Source: Chromatiales bacterium
Lineage (GTDB): Bacteria; Pseudomonadota; Gammaproteobacteria; UBA6429; Thiohalophilaceae
Length of the DNA: 16,670 bases
Direction: 5' to 3'
Assembly (NCBI GenBank): GCA_024641465.1
Contig: JAHEDB010000010.1
Span: forward strand, 1-16,670
The position numbers and the translations under genes were made by a program. The notes under the pieces are model-generated. The model did not search any database and was not told the DNA's origin. It saw only the letters and a program-made list of their open reading frames with translations. How positions within the stretch are numbered: position 1 is the first letter of the stretch; each line of letters opens with the position of its first letter. Positions 7,118 through 15,486 of this stretch are shown piece by piece.

Positions 7118-8203
7118 ATGAAAGCCTCACTCCACAATAAACTGGAATCCCTCGGCGATCGGCTCGAAGAAATCAATCACCTGCTGGCCGACCCCGGGGT
7201 GATTGCCGATCAAAATAAATTCCGCGGCCTGTCACAGGAATACGCCCAGCTCAACCCGGTCGTGAACTGCTTTAAGAAATATCAGAAGGTCCTCAAAAAT
7301 TTCGATGACGCCAAACGCATGTTACAGGACAGTGATGCCGAGATGCGCGAGATGGCCGTCGAGGAACTCAAGGCCGCCGAACACGATAAGGAGCAACTGG
7401 AACAGCAGCTCCAGATCCTGATGCTGCCGGTCGACCCCAACGATGAGCGCAATATCTTCCTCGAAATCCGCGCCGGCACCGGTGGCGATGAGGCGGCGAT
7501 CTTTGCCGGCGACCTGTTTCGCATGTATTCGCGCTATGCCGAATTGCGTAAATGGCAGATCGAGGTCATCAGCGCCAGCGAGGGCGAACACGGCGGCTAC
7601 AAGGAAGTCATCAGCCGCATCGTCGGTGATGGCGCCTACTCCCGCTTGAAGTTCGAATCCGGCGCCCACCGCGTGCAGCGCGTACCCGCCACCGAATCCC
7701 AGGGGCGTGTGCACACCTCGGCCTGTACCGTGGCGATCCTGCCGGAGGCCGATGAAATCAGCGCCATTGAAATCAATCCCGCCGATTTAAAGGTCGATAC
7801 CTTCCGCGCCTCCGGCGCCGGTGGTCAGCACGTCAACAAGACCGACTCGGCGATCCGTATCACCCACTTGCCCAGCGGCATCGTGGTCGAATGTCAGGAC
7901 GAACGCTCACAACACAAAAACCGCGCCCGCGCCATGAGCCTGCTGTCATCCAAATTGCTGCGCATCCAGCAGGAAAAACAACAGGCCGAACAGGCACAAA
8001 ACCGCCGTCAACTGGTTGGCAGCGGCGACCGCTCCGAACGCATCCGCACCTACAACTATCCACAAAGCCGCGTTACCGATCATCGAATCAACCTCACGCT
8101 GTACAAACTGGATGAAATCATGGAAGGTCATGTCGATGAGGTGATCGAACCGTTGATCCATGAGTACCAGGCGGATCTGCTCGCGGCGATGAGTGAGGAG
8201 TAA
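7118..8203 (+). CDS. prfA: Peptide chain release factor 1
   Basis: RF1 recognises UAA and UAG stop codons and triggers hydrolysis of the finished peptide. The 361-residue protein matches the usual length. The tripeptide anticodon PAT lies in RVPATESQGRVHTSACTVA, and the catalytic GGQ is at residues 235-237 in SGAGGQHVNKTDSAIRITH. The N-terminal helical domain and the conserved C-terminal stretch RTYNYPQSRVTDHRINLTLY are intact. The ATG lies 14 nt after hemA, and prmC, which methylates the GGQ glutamine, is 29 nt downstream. This hemA-prfA-prmC cluster links the enzyme with its modifier. Confidence 0.98.
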   Translation: MKASLHNKLESLGDRLEEINHLLADPGVIADQNKFRGLSQEYAQLNPVVNCFKKYQKVLKNFDDAKRMLQDSDAEMREMAVEELKAAEHDKEQLEQQLQILMLPVDPNDERNIFLEIRAGTGGDEAAIFAGDLFRMYSRYAELRKWQIEVISASEGEHGGYKEVISRIVGDGAYSRLKFESGAHRVQRVPATESQGRVHTSACTVAILPEADEISAIEINPADLKVDTFRASGAGGQHVNKTDSAIRITHLPSGIVVECQDERSQHKNRARAMSLLSSKLLRIQQEKQQAEQAQNRRQLVGSGDRSERIRTYNYPQSRVTDHRINLTLYKLDEIMEGHVDEVIEPLIHEYQADLLAAMSEE

Positions 8204-8232
8204 TCTTTACTCCCCTTTCGCTTGTTAAAGCC

Positions 8233-9072
8233 ATGCCCCCCAGCATCAAACAAACCCTTCACCAGGCCACGCAAGGCCTCAAACCTTGCAGCGATACCGC
8301 GCGGCTTGATGCCGAAGTCCTGTTGGCCCACGTCTTACAAAAAGATCGCAGCTATTTTTATACCTGGCCGGAAGAAGCTGTTGCGGAGTCAACACTACAG
8401 CGCTTTTTCGAGTTGGTGGATCGCCGCGCCGAGGGCGAACCTGTCGCCTATCTCACCGGCTGGCAGGAATTCTGGTCGCTCAAGTTAAAGGTCACGGCGG
8501 ACACGCTGATTCCACGACCTGAAACAGAAATCCTGGTGCAGGAGGCAATCGGTCTGTTACGCGAAGATGCAAGTTATGAGATTGTCGATCTGGGTACGGG
8601 TAGCGGCGCCATTGCCCTCGCTATTGCGGTCGAACGACCCCGTTGTCATGTTCTGGGAATCGATCAATCCAACCCCGCTTTACAAGTGGCGGCGGACAAT
8701 GCCTTGCGACTGAAAATAACTAACGCCACTTTCCGCCAGGGCGACTGGTTGACGGGATTTGCCGAGGCCAGTATTGATATGATCATCGCCAACCCCCCTT
8801 ATGTCGCCGAATTTGATCCACATATGTCCGAAGGTGATGTGCGTTTTGAACCCAGGTCTGCCCTGCTGGCCGGCCCCGAGGGACTGGATGACTATAAAAA
8901 GATCCTGCCTGAGGCGAGGCGTTGTCTGAAACAGGGCGGCTGCTTGTTGCTGGAGCACGGTTATGACCAGCAGGACAGGTTGCTTGACCTCATGCAGCGC
9001 AACGGCTTCAAGGATGCCCGAGGCATAAAGGATTACGCAGGCCGGCCCCGTGTGGTTATCGGTCACACCTGA
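8233..9072 (+). CDS. prmC: Peptide chain release factor N5-glutamine methyltransferase
   Basis: PrmC uses S-adenosylmethionine to methylate the glutamine of the release-factor GGQ motif and thereby speeds termination. The 279-residue protein has a small helical N-terminal RF-binding domain, EPVAYLTGWQEFWSLKL, RPETEILV, the SAM-binding loop VDLGTGSGAIALAIA, and the catalytic NPPY in IIANPPYVAEFDPHM. Downstream, RFEPRSALLAGPEGLD and LEHGYDQQ are family features. The ATG at 8233 has only a weak AAAG ribosome site, consistent with expression from the prfA transcript. No disruption is visible. Confidence 0.97.
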   Translation: MPPSIKQTLHQATQGLKPCSDTARLDAEVLLAHVLQKDRSYFYTWPEEAVAESTLQRFFELVDRRAEGEPVAYLTGWQEFWSLKLKVTADTLIPRPETEILVQEAIGLLREDASYEIVDLGTGSGAIALAIAVERPRCHVLGIDQSNPALQVAADNALRLKITNATFRQGDWLTGFAEASIDMIIANPPYVAEFDPHMSEGDVRFEPRSALLAGPEGLDDYKKILPEARRCLKQGGCLLLEHGYDQQDRLLDLMQRNGFKDARGIKDYAGRPRVVIGHT

Positions 9073-9116
9073 ACGACCCGTATCTATTCTGACACTATTT
9101 ACACAGGCTTAATGCC

Positions 9117-9144
9117 TTGCACTTGTCTACTGGAAGTGTAGGCT
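9117..9144 (+). promoter_or_regulatory. Weak candidate promoter for the 130-residue protein
   Basis: TTGCAC (9117-9122) and TAGGCT (9139-9144) are separated by 16 bp and lie just upstream of the ATG at 9165. The spacer holds a small dyad, CACTT (9120-9124) with AAGTG (9134-9138). The -10 is poor, so this is only a candidate. Confidence 0.22.
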
Positions 9145-9164
9145 TTAGAGGTGAGGTGTGGCCC

Positions 9165-9557
9165 ATGAATACCCAGATTAAACATCGTGAAATTCAGTTT
9201 GACCCCATGCACCCGGATACCACCCAGGCGCAATCGGCCATGCTGTTGCTGGCCGACCTGGCGGGGATTGAAGAATTGCTGGTGCAAGGGCCCTGTGTAT
9301 TGTTGGTCAGTTATGATGTAAGCCAAATTACACTGCAAGACATCCTGGCCGAATTAAGTCACCACGACCTGCACCTGTATAATTCCCTGCTGGCCAAACT
9401 CAAACTGGCCCTCTATAGCTATACCGAACAGACCCAACGCGCCAATCTCGGCATTAGTCAGAAGACCTCAACCCGCGACCTGTTCATGAATCAATACCGG
9501 CGCCGGCCGCATGGTTGCCGTGATCAACGCCCCCAGCATTGGCGCCACTATCTTTAG
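9165..9557 (+). CDS. Unrecognised 130-residue protein, possible ferredoxin-like (HMA-like) fold
   Basis: I do not recognise a named family with confidence. The preferred ATG at 9165 has a GAGGTG ribosome site about 7 nt upstream; a longer frame from a TTG at 9117 has none. Residues 7-73 suggest a beta-alpha-beta-beta-alpha-beta order: HREIQFD, a helix at 19-32, IEELLVQGP, VLLVSYDV, a helix at 56-67, LHLY. This resembles heavy-metal-associated domains, but the metal-binding CxxC is absent. A long helix (75-96, LLAKLKLALYSYTEQTQRAN) follows, then a basic, aromatic tail with HGCRDQRPQHWRHYL. There is no signal peptide or membrane segment. It lies between prmC and moeB, where Pseudomonas has no such gene, so a link to sulfur transfer or metal handling is only inference. 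Confidence 0.8.
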   Translation: MNTQIKHREIQFDPMHPDTTQAQSAMLLLADLAGIEELLVQGPCVLLVSYDVSQITLQDILAELSHHDLHLYNSLLAKLKLALYSYTEQTQRANLGISQKTSTRDLFMNQYRRRPHGCRDQRPQHWRHYL

Positions 9558-9631
9558 GGCACATTTAGCTGATATAAACGAAATTCATCCCAGCCCTTTC
9601 TTCTTTTGACCATTCCCTTTAATCTGCCCGG

Positions 9632-10378
9632 ATGGATGATGAACATTTACTCCGCTACGGGCGACACATCATGTTGCCGCAGGTTGATATCACCGGGCAG
9701 CAAAAGCTGCTCGATTCCACCGCGCTGATCATCGGCATGGGCGGGCTCGGCTCACCCATCGCCATGTATCTGGCCGCGGCCGGGGTGGGGCATCTGATCC
9801 TGGTGGATTTCGACGTGGTCGAGCTGTCCAATCTGCAACGGCAGATCATCCATCACACCGCCGACCTGGGTCGGCTCAAGGTTGAATCCGCCCGGGACAC
9901 CCTGCTGGCGCTGAATCCCGACGTCAAGGTCACCTGCATCGCCCAGCGGCTCGACGATCAGGCCCTGGCCGAGCAGGTCAAGCAGGCCGATGTGGTGCTC
10001 GACGGCAGCGATAATTTCAAGACGCGCTTTGCCGTCAACCGCGCCTGTGTCAAACACCAGACCCCCCTGATCAGCGGCGCCGCGATTCGCATGGAGGGTC
10101 AGGTGGCCGTGTTCATGAATAATCGCCCGGACAGTCCCTGTTACCATTGCCTATATAAGGAAGAAGGTGAAGAGGAGACCCGTTGCAGTGAAACCGGGGT
10201 ACTCGCGCCGGTGGTCGGCATCATTGGCAGTCTGCAAGCGACTGAAGCGATTAAGGTTTTAGTCGGTATGGGGGATAACCTCAATGGCTGGGTGCTGATC
10301 ATGGACGCCCTGCATCAGGATTGGCGCCGCCTCAGGCTGAGCAGGGACCCCGCCTGCCCTGTCTGCCAGACCCGATAG
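9632..10378 (+). CDS. moeB: MoeB/ThiF-family adenylyltransferase (E1-like)
   Basis: MoeB activates the C-terminal glycine of MoaD by adenylation for molybdopterin synthesis; related ThiF acts on ThiS. The 248-residue protein has the nucleotide-binding loop GMGGLGSP (about 35-42), VDFDVVELSNLQRQ, DGSDNFKTRFAVN, SGAAIRMEGQ, two zinc-binding pairs CYHC (170-173) and CPVC (242-245), and a conserved cysteine in RCSETGVLAP (about C185). No C-terminal rhodanese domain is fused. The substrate protein is not encoded in the window, so MoeB versus another E1-like role is not settled. The ATG at 9632 has a weak ribosome site. Pseudomonas also keeps moeB next to prmC. Confidence 0.92.
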   Translation: MDDEHLLRYGRHIMLPQVDITGQQKLLDSTALIIGMGGLGSPIAMYLAAAGVGHLILVDFDVVELSNLQRQIIHHTADLGRLKVESARDTLLALNPDVKVTCIAQRLDDQALAEQVKQADVVLDGSDNFKTRFAVNRACVKHQTPLISGAAIRMEGQVAVFMNNRPDSPCYHCLYKEEGEEETRCSETGVLAPVVGIIGSLQATEAIKVLVGMGDNLNGWVLIMDALHQDWRRLRLSRDPACPVCQTR

Positions 10379-10546
10379 GCAGACACCCGGGCGACAGACC
10401 CACCCAACATATTTGGTTAATATTTATCCACATTAATAGCCTGTTTTATATCCCCAGAAAAATCCAAACATTAAAGTCCTGCCCGGCCGGGCCGAAAACA
10501 ATTGAAGCAATTCCTCTTAAAACCACTTTCATCAAGGAGGGTCGTC

Positions 10547-10972
10547 ATGAGACGCCTATTTTTATCTACCGCAGTAATGGTTATGACCAGTCTGGCCTTT
10601 GCCCCAGCCTCAGGCCTGGCAAAGGAAAAAGATTCCCCAACCAAGATCAATGGCGCCGTTACCGTTGATGCCAAAAAGGCCAAAGAACTGTTCGATAAAG
10701 GTGTTGTTTTCGTCGATGTTCGCAGTGACAAAGATTACGCCGCGGGTCGTGTACCCGATGCCATGCATATCGAACTGAAAAAAGTCTATACCAAAGACTC
10801 CCTGGGTAAGGCCGTCAAGCCGGAACAACCTTTGGTGATCTATTGCAACGGCCACAGCTGTCTGCGTAGCGCCCACGCCGCCGAAAAGGCCATTGCCTGG
10901 GGTTACAAAAATGTCTATTACTTCCGTGACGGCTTCCCGGCCTGGAAATCCAGCGGTTATCCAGTCGAATAA
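10547..10972 (+). CDS. Exported single-domain rhodanese-like protein
   Basis: This 141-residue protein has a signal peptide (MRRLFLSTAVMVMTSLAFAP, probable cleavage near GLA/KEKD) and one rhodanese domain (about 35-139). Domain features are VFVDVRSDKDYAAGRVPDA, VIYCNGHSCLRSAHAA and YYFRDGFPAWKSSGYPV. The active-site loop has two cysteines, C100 and C105, in CNGHSCLRS rather than the shorter CxxxxR loop. The family transfers sulfane sulfur or acts as a binding module; here the site would be periplasmic. The ATG at 10547 follows AAGGAGGG at ideal spacing; an upstream TTG at 10502 is rejected. It follows moeB by 168 nt and precedes the chemotaxis receptor by 53 nt. The substrate is unknown. Confidence 0.92.
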   Translation: MRRLFLSTAVMVMTSLAFAPASGLAKEKDSPTKINGAVTVDAKKAKELFDKGVVFVDVRSDKDYAAGRVPDAMHIELKKVYTKDSLGKAVKPEQPLVIYCNGHSCLRSAHAAEKAIAWGYKNVYYFRDGFPAWKSSGYPVE

Positions 10973-11025
10973 GTAACAAATAGCAGCAGTGTAAAATGTG
11001 GAAGTTTTAGAAGGCTTATAGTCGT

Positions 11026-12900
11026 ATGACCCTAAAAGCACGCATACTCCTTCTGACTTTGGCAAGCATTCTGCTGGTCGTGATCGCTCAGGTCACCGCC
11101 AGCAGAATGGCTCTTAATGAAGTCGAGGATCGTTTTGAAGATGCCACCATCAGTGGCGAAAAATTACTCTGGCGCATGATCCTGACTAACCAGATGGATC
11201 AAATGGAGGCCAATGCCACCGCCCTGGCGCGGGACCGCGACACCCGCAACGCCCTGCAAAGCCTCGATATCAAGGCTTTGACGGAAAGTGTCCGTACCAC
11301 CTATAACCTGCTCAGCGCATCAGAAATCATTACCGGTCTGGTCATTACTGACCTGCAGGGCAAACCCCTGGTCATCCTGCCGGAAGAATTGAAAACAGGT
11401 GAGAACAACCTCGCCAAAAAGAGTCTCGAGTCCGGCAAGGTTCAGCAGGGCGTGATTTTTTCGCAGGCCGGCAAACCCCTGATTGCCGTCACCTTCCCCC
11501 TCTTGATCCGTGGCCAGGCGATTGGTGCCGCGATTTACCTTCGCAATATGGATGGGGCTATCGCGCAGATGAAAAAGGGCAACGAATCCGAAATCGCCCT
11601 ACTGAATAATACCGGTGGTCTGATAACCAGCACCGATGAAACCATATTCAAGGGTCTGAACTATAAAGCCCCTGCGTTGGGAAAATTTGCCTTTAACGCC
11701 AACAAATACCAGGCGCAAACCATGGCCGTCGTGACCCACCCGGTAAATGATTTTGAGGGTATCGCACGGGGTTATCTGGTCACGATCAAAGACCAGACCG
11801 CAAGCTTTACCAAACAAACGCGTATCATGTGGACATCGGCTATTTTGACCATAGCCATCATCGTCACCATGATCCTGTTGATGTTCTGGTATATCAATCG
11901 CAACTTCTCAAAACTCAATGCCATTATCCGGGTAGTGAGTGACGTCGCCACGGGTGATCTGACACCAAAGGCCGTCCGAAGCGATATCGAGGATGAAACC
12001 GGCCAGCTGACCAATGCCATGGCCGCGATGCTGGATAATCTCGGCGTGATGGTAGTGGAGATTAATAAAACCACGATCATGCTGGCCAGCTCCAGTGAAG
12101 AGCTGACGAATATTTCCGCGGAAACCAATAAGAGTATTGAAAAACAGCTGGCCGAAACCGCCCAGGTCGCCACCGCCATTAACGAACTCTCTTCCACCGC
12201 GCAGGAAGTCGCGCGCAATGCCGCCGATGCCGCCACTGCCGCCGATGCCGCCAATATCGAGGCGCAAAAGGGTGCGAAGATCTCCGGTAACCTGTCGAAT
12301 GCGATCAAAAACCAGATCAATGAAACCCATCAGGTGGCCGATTCCCTGCAACGCCTGCAGGAACAGGCCGACAAGATCTCTAATATCATGGGCGTGATCA
12401 ATGATATCGCCGAACAAACCAACCTGCTGGCCCTCAATGCCGCGATTGAAGCGGCCCGCGCCGGCGAACAGGGCCGGGGCTTTGCCGTGGTGGCCGACGA
12501 AGTGCGCACCCTGGCAACCCGTACCCAGCAGTCGACCAAGGAAATTGAGGAGACGGTAACCAAACTCCAGAATGAAACCAAATCCACCGTGGCGACCATG
12601 AAGGTGACCCTGGAAGAGGCGACCAAGACTCAGGGCTTTGTCGAGGAAACGGCCTCAGGTCTGAAAACCATCGCCAGTTCCGTCGACAACATCAACCAGA
12701 TGATCACCCAGATCGCCGCCGCTACCGAACAACAGACGGCCGTCACCGATGAGATTGATCGTAATGTGGTGAATATCTCCCAACTGGCACAACAGGTGTC
12801 TGAAGATGCCAAACACACCACCACGGCCACCAACGAGATGGCCAAACTGGCATCACAGCTCGATGCCCTGGTCAACCAGTTCAAAACCAGGGATAACTAA
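11026..12900 (+). CDS. Methyl-accepting chemotaxis protein
   Basis: This 624-residue transmembrane receptor senses a ligand and controls the CheA kinase. The first membrane helix (about 7-25) is followed by a periplasmic sensor of about 240 residues that resembles a Cache-type fold (for example ITGLVITDLQGKPLVILPEE), a second helix (268-290, TSAILTIAIIVTMILLMFWY), a HAMP linker (about 291-345) and a cytoplasmic coiled coil. The hairpin tip is highly conserved: DIAEQTNLLALNAAIEAARA then GEQGRGFAVVADEVRTLA. There is no NWETF-type CheR-binding pentapeptide at the C-terminus (ends KTRDN). No che genes lie nearby, so the ligand is unknown. The ATG at 11026 has a distant GAAGG. Its transcript ends at the strong terminator just downstream. 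Confidence 0.95.
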   Translation: MTLKARILLLTLASILLVVIAQVTASRMALNEVEDRFEDATISGEKLLWRMILTNQMDQMEANATALARDRDTRNALQSLDIKALTESVRTTYNLLSASEIITGLVITDLQGKPLVILPEELKTGENNLAKKSLESGKVQQGVIFSQAGKPLIAVTFPLLIRGQAIGAAIYLRNMDGAIAQMKKGNESEIALLNNTGGLITSTDETIFKGLNYKAPALGKFAFNANKYQAQTMAVVTHPVNDFEGIARGYLVTIKDQTASFTKQTRIMWTSAILTIAIIVTMILLMFWYINRNFSKLNAIIRVVSDVATGDLTPKAVRSDIEDETGQLTNAMAAMLDNLGVMVVEINKTTIMLASSSEELTNISAETNKSIEKQLAETAQVATAINELSSTAQEVARNAADAATAADAANIEAQKGAKISGNLSNAIKNQINETHQVADSLQRLQEQADKISNIMGVINDIAEQTNLLALNAAIEAARAGEQGRGFAVVADEVRTLATRTQQSTKEIEETVTKLQNETKSTVATMKVTLEEATKTQGFVEETASGLKTIASSVDNINQMITQIAAATEQQTAVTDEIDRNVVNISQLAQQVSEDAKHTTTATNEMAKLASQLDALVNQFKTRDN

Positions 12901-12919
12901 ACTCGACCAGTACAACTGT

Positions 12920-12946
12920 AAAAAGGGGAGCGACGCTCCCCTTTTT
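12920..12946. terminator. Bidirectional intrinsic terminator between the chemotaxis gene and hslO
   Basis: AAAAAGGGGAG (12920-12930) pairs perfectly with CTCCCCTTTTT (12936-12946) around a 5-nt loop. The T-run on each strand follows the GC stem, so it can terminate both the plus-strand chemotaxis gene and the convergent hslO. Confidence 0.93.
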
Positions 12947-12948
12947 GT

Positions 12949-13821
12949 TTAATGCCTGGTAGAACCCGGTGAGTCAGGTGGAATCTCCGAGGTAAACAGC
13001 TGCTCGGCATCGACGCGATCAAACGCGTATTTCTGGTTACAAAACTCACAGGCGACGCGAATATCACCCTGCTCCAGCAGGATATCCTGTACTTCAGCAT
13101 AACCCAGGGTACGCAACATATTCGCCACCCGCTCGCGTGAACAACTACAGCGAAAACAAATCGGCTCCTGCTCGAATACCCGCACATCTTCTTCATGATA
13201 AAGGCGGTGAATGATCTCCTGATGGGGTAAGCGCAACATTTCCTCCCGCTTGATGGTCGCACTGAGATGGAAGACCCGCTCCCACAATTCCAGCTCATCC
13301 TCGTGCCATTCACTCGGTAGTTTCTGGATCAGCAGGCCGGCGGCATTTCGACTATCGGCGCTCAACCAGAGCCGGGTATCCAGTTGCTCGGAGCGAACCA
13401 GATAATCCCCCAGAGCCTCGGCCAGCGACTGGCCATGCAGATTGACGATACTCTGATAGCGTTCCTTGCTCTGTTCCGGCTCGAGGGTGATCACCATGCG
13501 GCCGTTACCGATCAGGGCAGGCAACTCCGAGGGAACATCATCATCACAACGCGCCATGCCGCGCAGTGCATGGCCATCGGTACACTCCACCAGCACCAAC
13601 TTGACCGGTCCGTCACCCTGTAGTTGCAGACTCATTCGACCTTTCATCTTCAGGGTCGAGGTCAGTAATACGGCGGAGACCATCATCTCACCCAGCAGGT
13701 CGCGCACCGGCTGGGGATAATCATGTCGTTCGAGAACGGCCTGCCAGGTCGCATCCAGTTGCACGCTCGCGCCACGCACCGGTGCCTTGTCGAACAAAAA
13801 TCGTTGTAGGGTATCGCTCAT
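12949..13821 (-). CDS. hslO: Redox-regulated molecular chaperone Hsp33
   Basis: Hsp33 is a cytoplasmic holdase that becomes active when oxidation releases its zinc. The 290-residue protein has the N-terminal chaperone core (for example LLGEMMVSAVLLTSTLKMKG and LQLQGDGPVKLVLVEC) and the C-terminal zinc switch with C225 and C227 (RCSCSRE) plus C258 and C261 (CEFC). The 31-residue spacing between pairs matches the E. coli pattern. C222 just before the switch is extra. The ATG at 13819-13821 has no strong ribosome site. It is downstream of gatB on the same strand, separated by an inverted repeat, and convergent with the chemotaxis gene. Confidence 0.97.
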   Translation of the reverse strand: MSDTLQRFLFDKAPVRGASVQLDATWQAVLERHDYPQPVRDLLGEMMVSAVLLTSTLKMKGRMSLQLQGDGPVKLVLVECTDGHALRGMARCDDDVPSELPALIGNGRMVITLEPEQSKERYQSIVNLHGQSLAEALGDYLVRSEQLDTRLWLSADSRNAAGLLIQKLPSEWHEDELELWERVFHLSATIKREEMLRLPHQEIIHRLYHEEDVRVFEQEPICFRCSCSRERVANMLRTLGYAEVQDILLEQGDIRVACEFCNQKYAFDRVDAEQLFTSEIPPDSPGSTRH

Positions 13822-13855
13822 GGTATTTTTGAGAATTGAGATTTAGATCTTTTAA

Positions 13856-13930
13856 CCACGAAGGCACGAAGACTCGAAGAAAAACATTTTAATATTAAAA
13901 AAATAACTTCGTGTCTTCGTGTCTTCGTGG
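13856..13930. repeat. 24-bp inverted repeat built of CACGAAG units
   Basis: The left arm (13856-13879) and right arm (13907-13930) pair at 22 of 24 positions around a 27-nt A/T-rich loop. Each arm has about three copies of a CACGAAG/CTTCGTG unit in tandem. It lies in the 120 nt between gatB and hslO. Such CCACGAAG-type palindromes are, to my knowledge, dispersed repeats in many bacterial genomes. A transcript would form a long hairpin that could stabilise or end the gatB message. Confidence 0.8.
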
Positions 13931-13941
13931 TGAACGTCTGT

Positions 13942-15375
13942 TTACAGGCCCAGCTTCTTTTTCAGAAGCGCATTGACCTGCCCCGGATTGGCCTTGCCGC
14001 CGGTCTGTTTCATCACCTGGCCGACGAAAAAGCCCATCAGTTTGTCCTTGCCGCCCTTCAGATCTTCAACCTGTTTGGGATTGTTGGCGATGATCTCATC
14101 CAGCGCTGCTTCAATCGCACCGGTGTCGGTGATCTGTCGCAGGCCCTTTTTGTCGATGATCGCATCGGCATCGCCCTCACCCTGCCACATGGCCTCGAAC
14201 ACCTCTTTGGCGATCTTGCCCGAGATGGTGTTGTCAGTGATACGCAGCAACATCCCGGCCAGCATCTCGGCGCTGACCGGCGAGTCCGCAATCTCTTTGC
14301 CATCTTTATTCAGTGCCCCGGCCAGATTGCCAATGACCCAGTTGGCGGACAACTTGGCATCACCCGCCGTCTTGACGACGGTTTCAAAATAATCGGCCAT
14401 ATCCCGGCTGCTGGTTAACAGGCCAGCATCTTCCCGCGACAGACCGTATTCCTTTACAAAGCGATTGCGCTTGGCATCGGGCAATTCCGGCAGGCTGGCC
14501 CTGACGGTATTGAGCAAGTCCTCACTCACTGCGACGGGCAATAGATCCGGGTCGGGGAAATAACGGTAGTCCATGGCCTCTTCCTTGCTGCGCATGGGGC
14601 GGGTCTCATCCCTGTCGGCATCATACAGGCGGGTCTCCTGGGTGATCCTGCCACCCGATTCCAGCACCTCGATCTGTCGTTCCACTTCAAAATTGATCGC
14701 CCGCTCGACAAAGCGGAAGGAATTGATGTTTTTTAATTCGGTGCGGGTGCCAAACTCTTTTTGCCCCTTCGGTCGTACCGAGACATTGGCGTCACAACGG
14801 AAAGAACCTTCCTGCATATTACCGTCGCTGATCTCCAGATAGCGCACCAGGGAGTGCATCTTGCGCATATAGGCCACCGCCTCTTTGGCCGAACGCATGT
14901 CGGGTTCAGACACGATCTCCAGCAAGGGGGTACCGGCACGATTGAGGTCGATACCGGTCAGGCCGTGAAAATCCTCATGCAGGGATTTACCCGCGTCTTC
15001 TTCCAGATGGGCGCGGGTCACGCCAATGACCTTGGTCGTGCCGTCTTCCAGTTCGATCTCCAGTTGGCCCTGCTCGACGATGGGTAAATCCAGTTGACTG
15101 ATCTGGTAGCCCTTGGGCAGGTCGGGGTAGAAATAATTCTTGCGTGCAAAGATCGAGATCGGTGCGACCCTGGCGCCGATGGCCAGACCAAAGCGTGCCG
15201 CCATGGTCACGACCTCTTTATTTAATACCGGCAGGACGCCGGGCAGGCCGAGGTCCACGGCGCAGGCCTGGGTATTGGGCTCGGCCCCGTAGGCCGTGGC
15301 CGCACCTGAAAAGATCTTGCTCTTGGTTGCCAACTGGGTGTGAATCTCCAGTCCGATAACGGTTTCCCATTGCAT
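13942..15375 (-). CDS. gatB: Asp-tRNA(Asn)/Glu-tRNA(Gln) amidotransferase subunit B
   Basis: GatB binds the mischarged tRNA and activates its Glu or Asp side chain with ATP, and GatA supplies ammonia. The 477-residue protein begins MQWETVIGLEIHTQL, the expected N-terminus, and has the core motifs KNYFYPDLPKGYQISQ, HLEEDAGKSLH, DLNRAGTPLLEIVSEPD, GSFRCDANVSVRP, and GTRTELKNINSFRFVERAIN. The C-terminal GatB/YqeY helical domain ends KANPGQVNALLKKKLGL. The length is normal. It lies 137 nt after gatA; that interval carries heptamer repeats. Confidence 0.97.
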   Translation of the reverse strand: MQWETVIGLEIHTQLATKSKIFSGAATAYGAEPNTQACAVDLGLPGVLPVLNKEVVTMAARFGLAIGARVAPISIFARKNYFYPDLPKGYQISQLDLPIVEQGQLEIELEDGTTKVIGVTRAHLEEDAGKSLHEDFHGLTGIDLNRAGTPLLEIVSEPDMRSAKEAVAYMRKMHSLVRYLEISDGNMQEGSFRCDANVSVRPKGQKEFGTRTELKNINSFRFVERAINFEVERQIEVLESGGRITQETRLYDADRDETRPMRSKEEAMDYRYFPDPDLLPVAVSEDLLNTVRASLPELPDAKRNRFVKEYGLSREDAGLLTSSRDMADYFETVVKTAGDAKLSANWVIGNLAGALNKDGKEIADSPVSAEMLAGMLLRITDNTISGKIAKEVFEAMWQGEGDADAIIDKKGLRQITDTGAIEAALDEIIANNPKQVEDLKGGKDKLMGFFVGQVMKQTGGKANPGQVNALLKKKLGL

Positions 15376-15385
15376 AATAACTAGT

Positions 15386-15413
15386 TCCGAGTTGCGAGGG
15401 CCGAGTTGTGAGG
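15386..15413. repeat. Degenerate heptamer array, copy 2 (reverse orientation)
   Basis: On the minus strand this reads CCTCACA, ACTCGGC, CCTCGCA, ACTCGGA, four heptamers with the CTCG core (one CTCA). It lies just upstream of the gatB start. With copy 3 it forms a loose inverted pair separated by about 73 nt. Confidence 0.6.
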
Positions 15414-15486
15414 CCCTGTTTATTAATCGTTGTCAGGTTCAAAGGTCGAGAGTAATGAGGCTTATTTTTATTTAAATCAGGGTTTG

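Noticed and set aside
9120..9138. MerR-type operator upstream of the 130-residue gene
   Set aside because: The dyad has only 5-bp arms, and the -35/-10 spacer is 16 bp, not the lengthened 19-20 bp of MerR promoters.
10481..10492. Palindrome GCCCGGCCGGGC between moeB and the rhodanese gene as a terminator or operator
   Set aside because: It has no room for a hairpin loop without losing most of its pairs, has no U-run, and a 12-bp GC palindrome in this composition is weak evidence.
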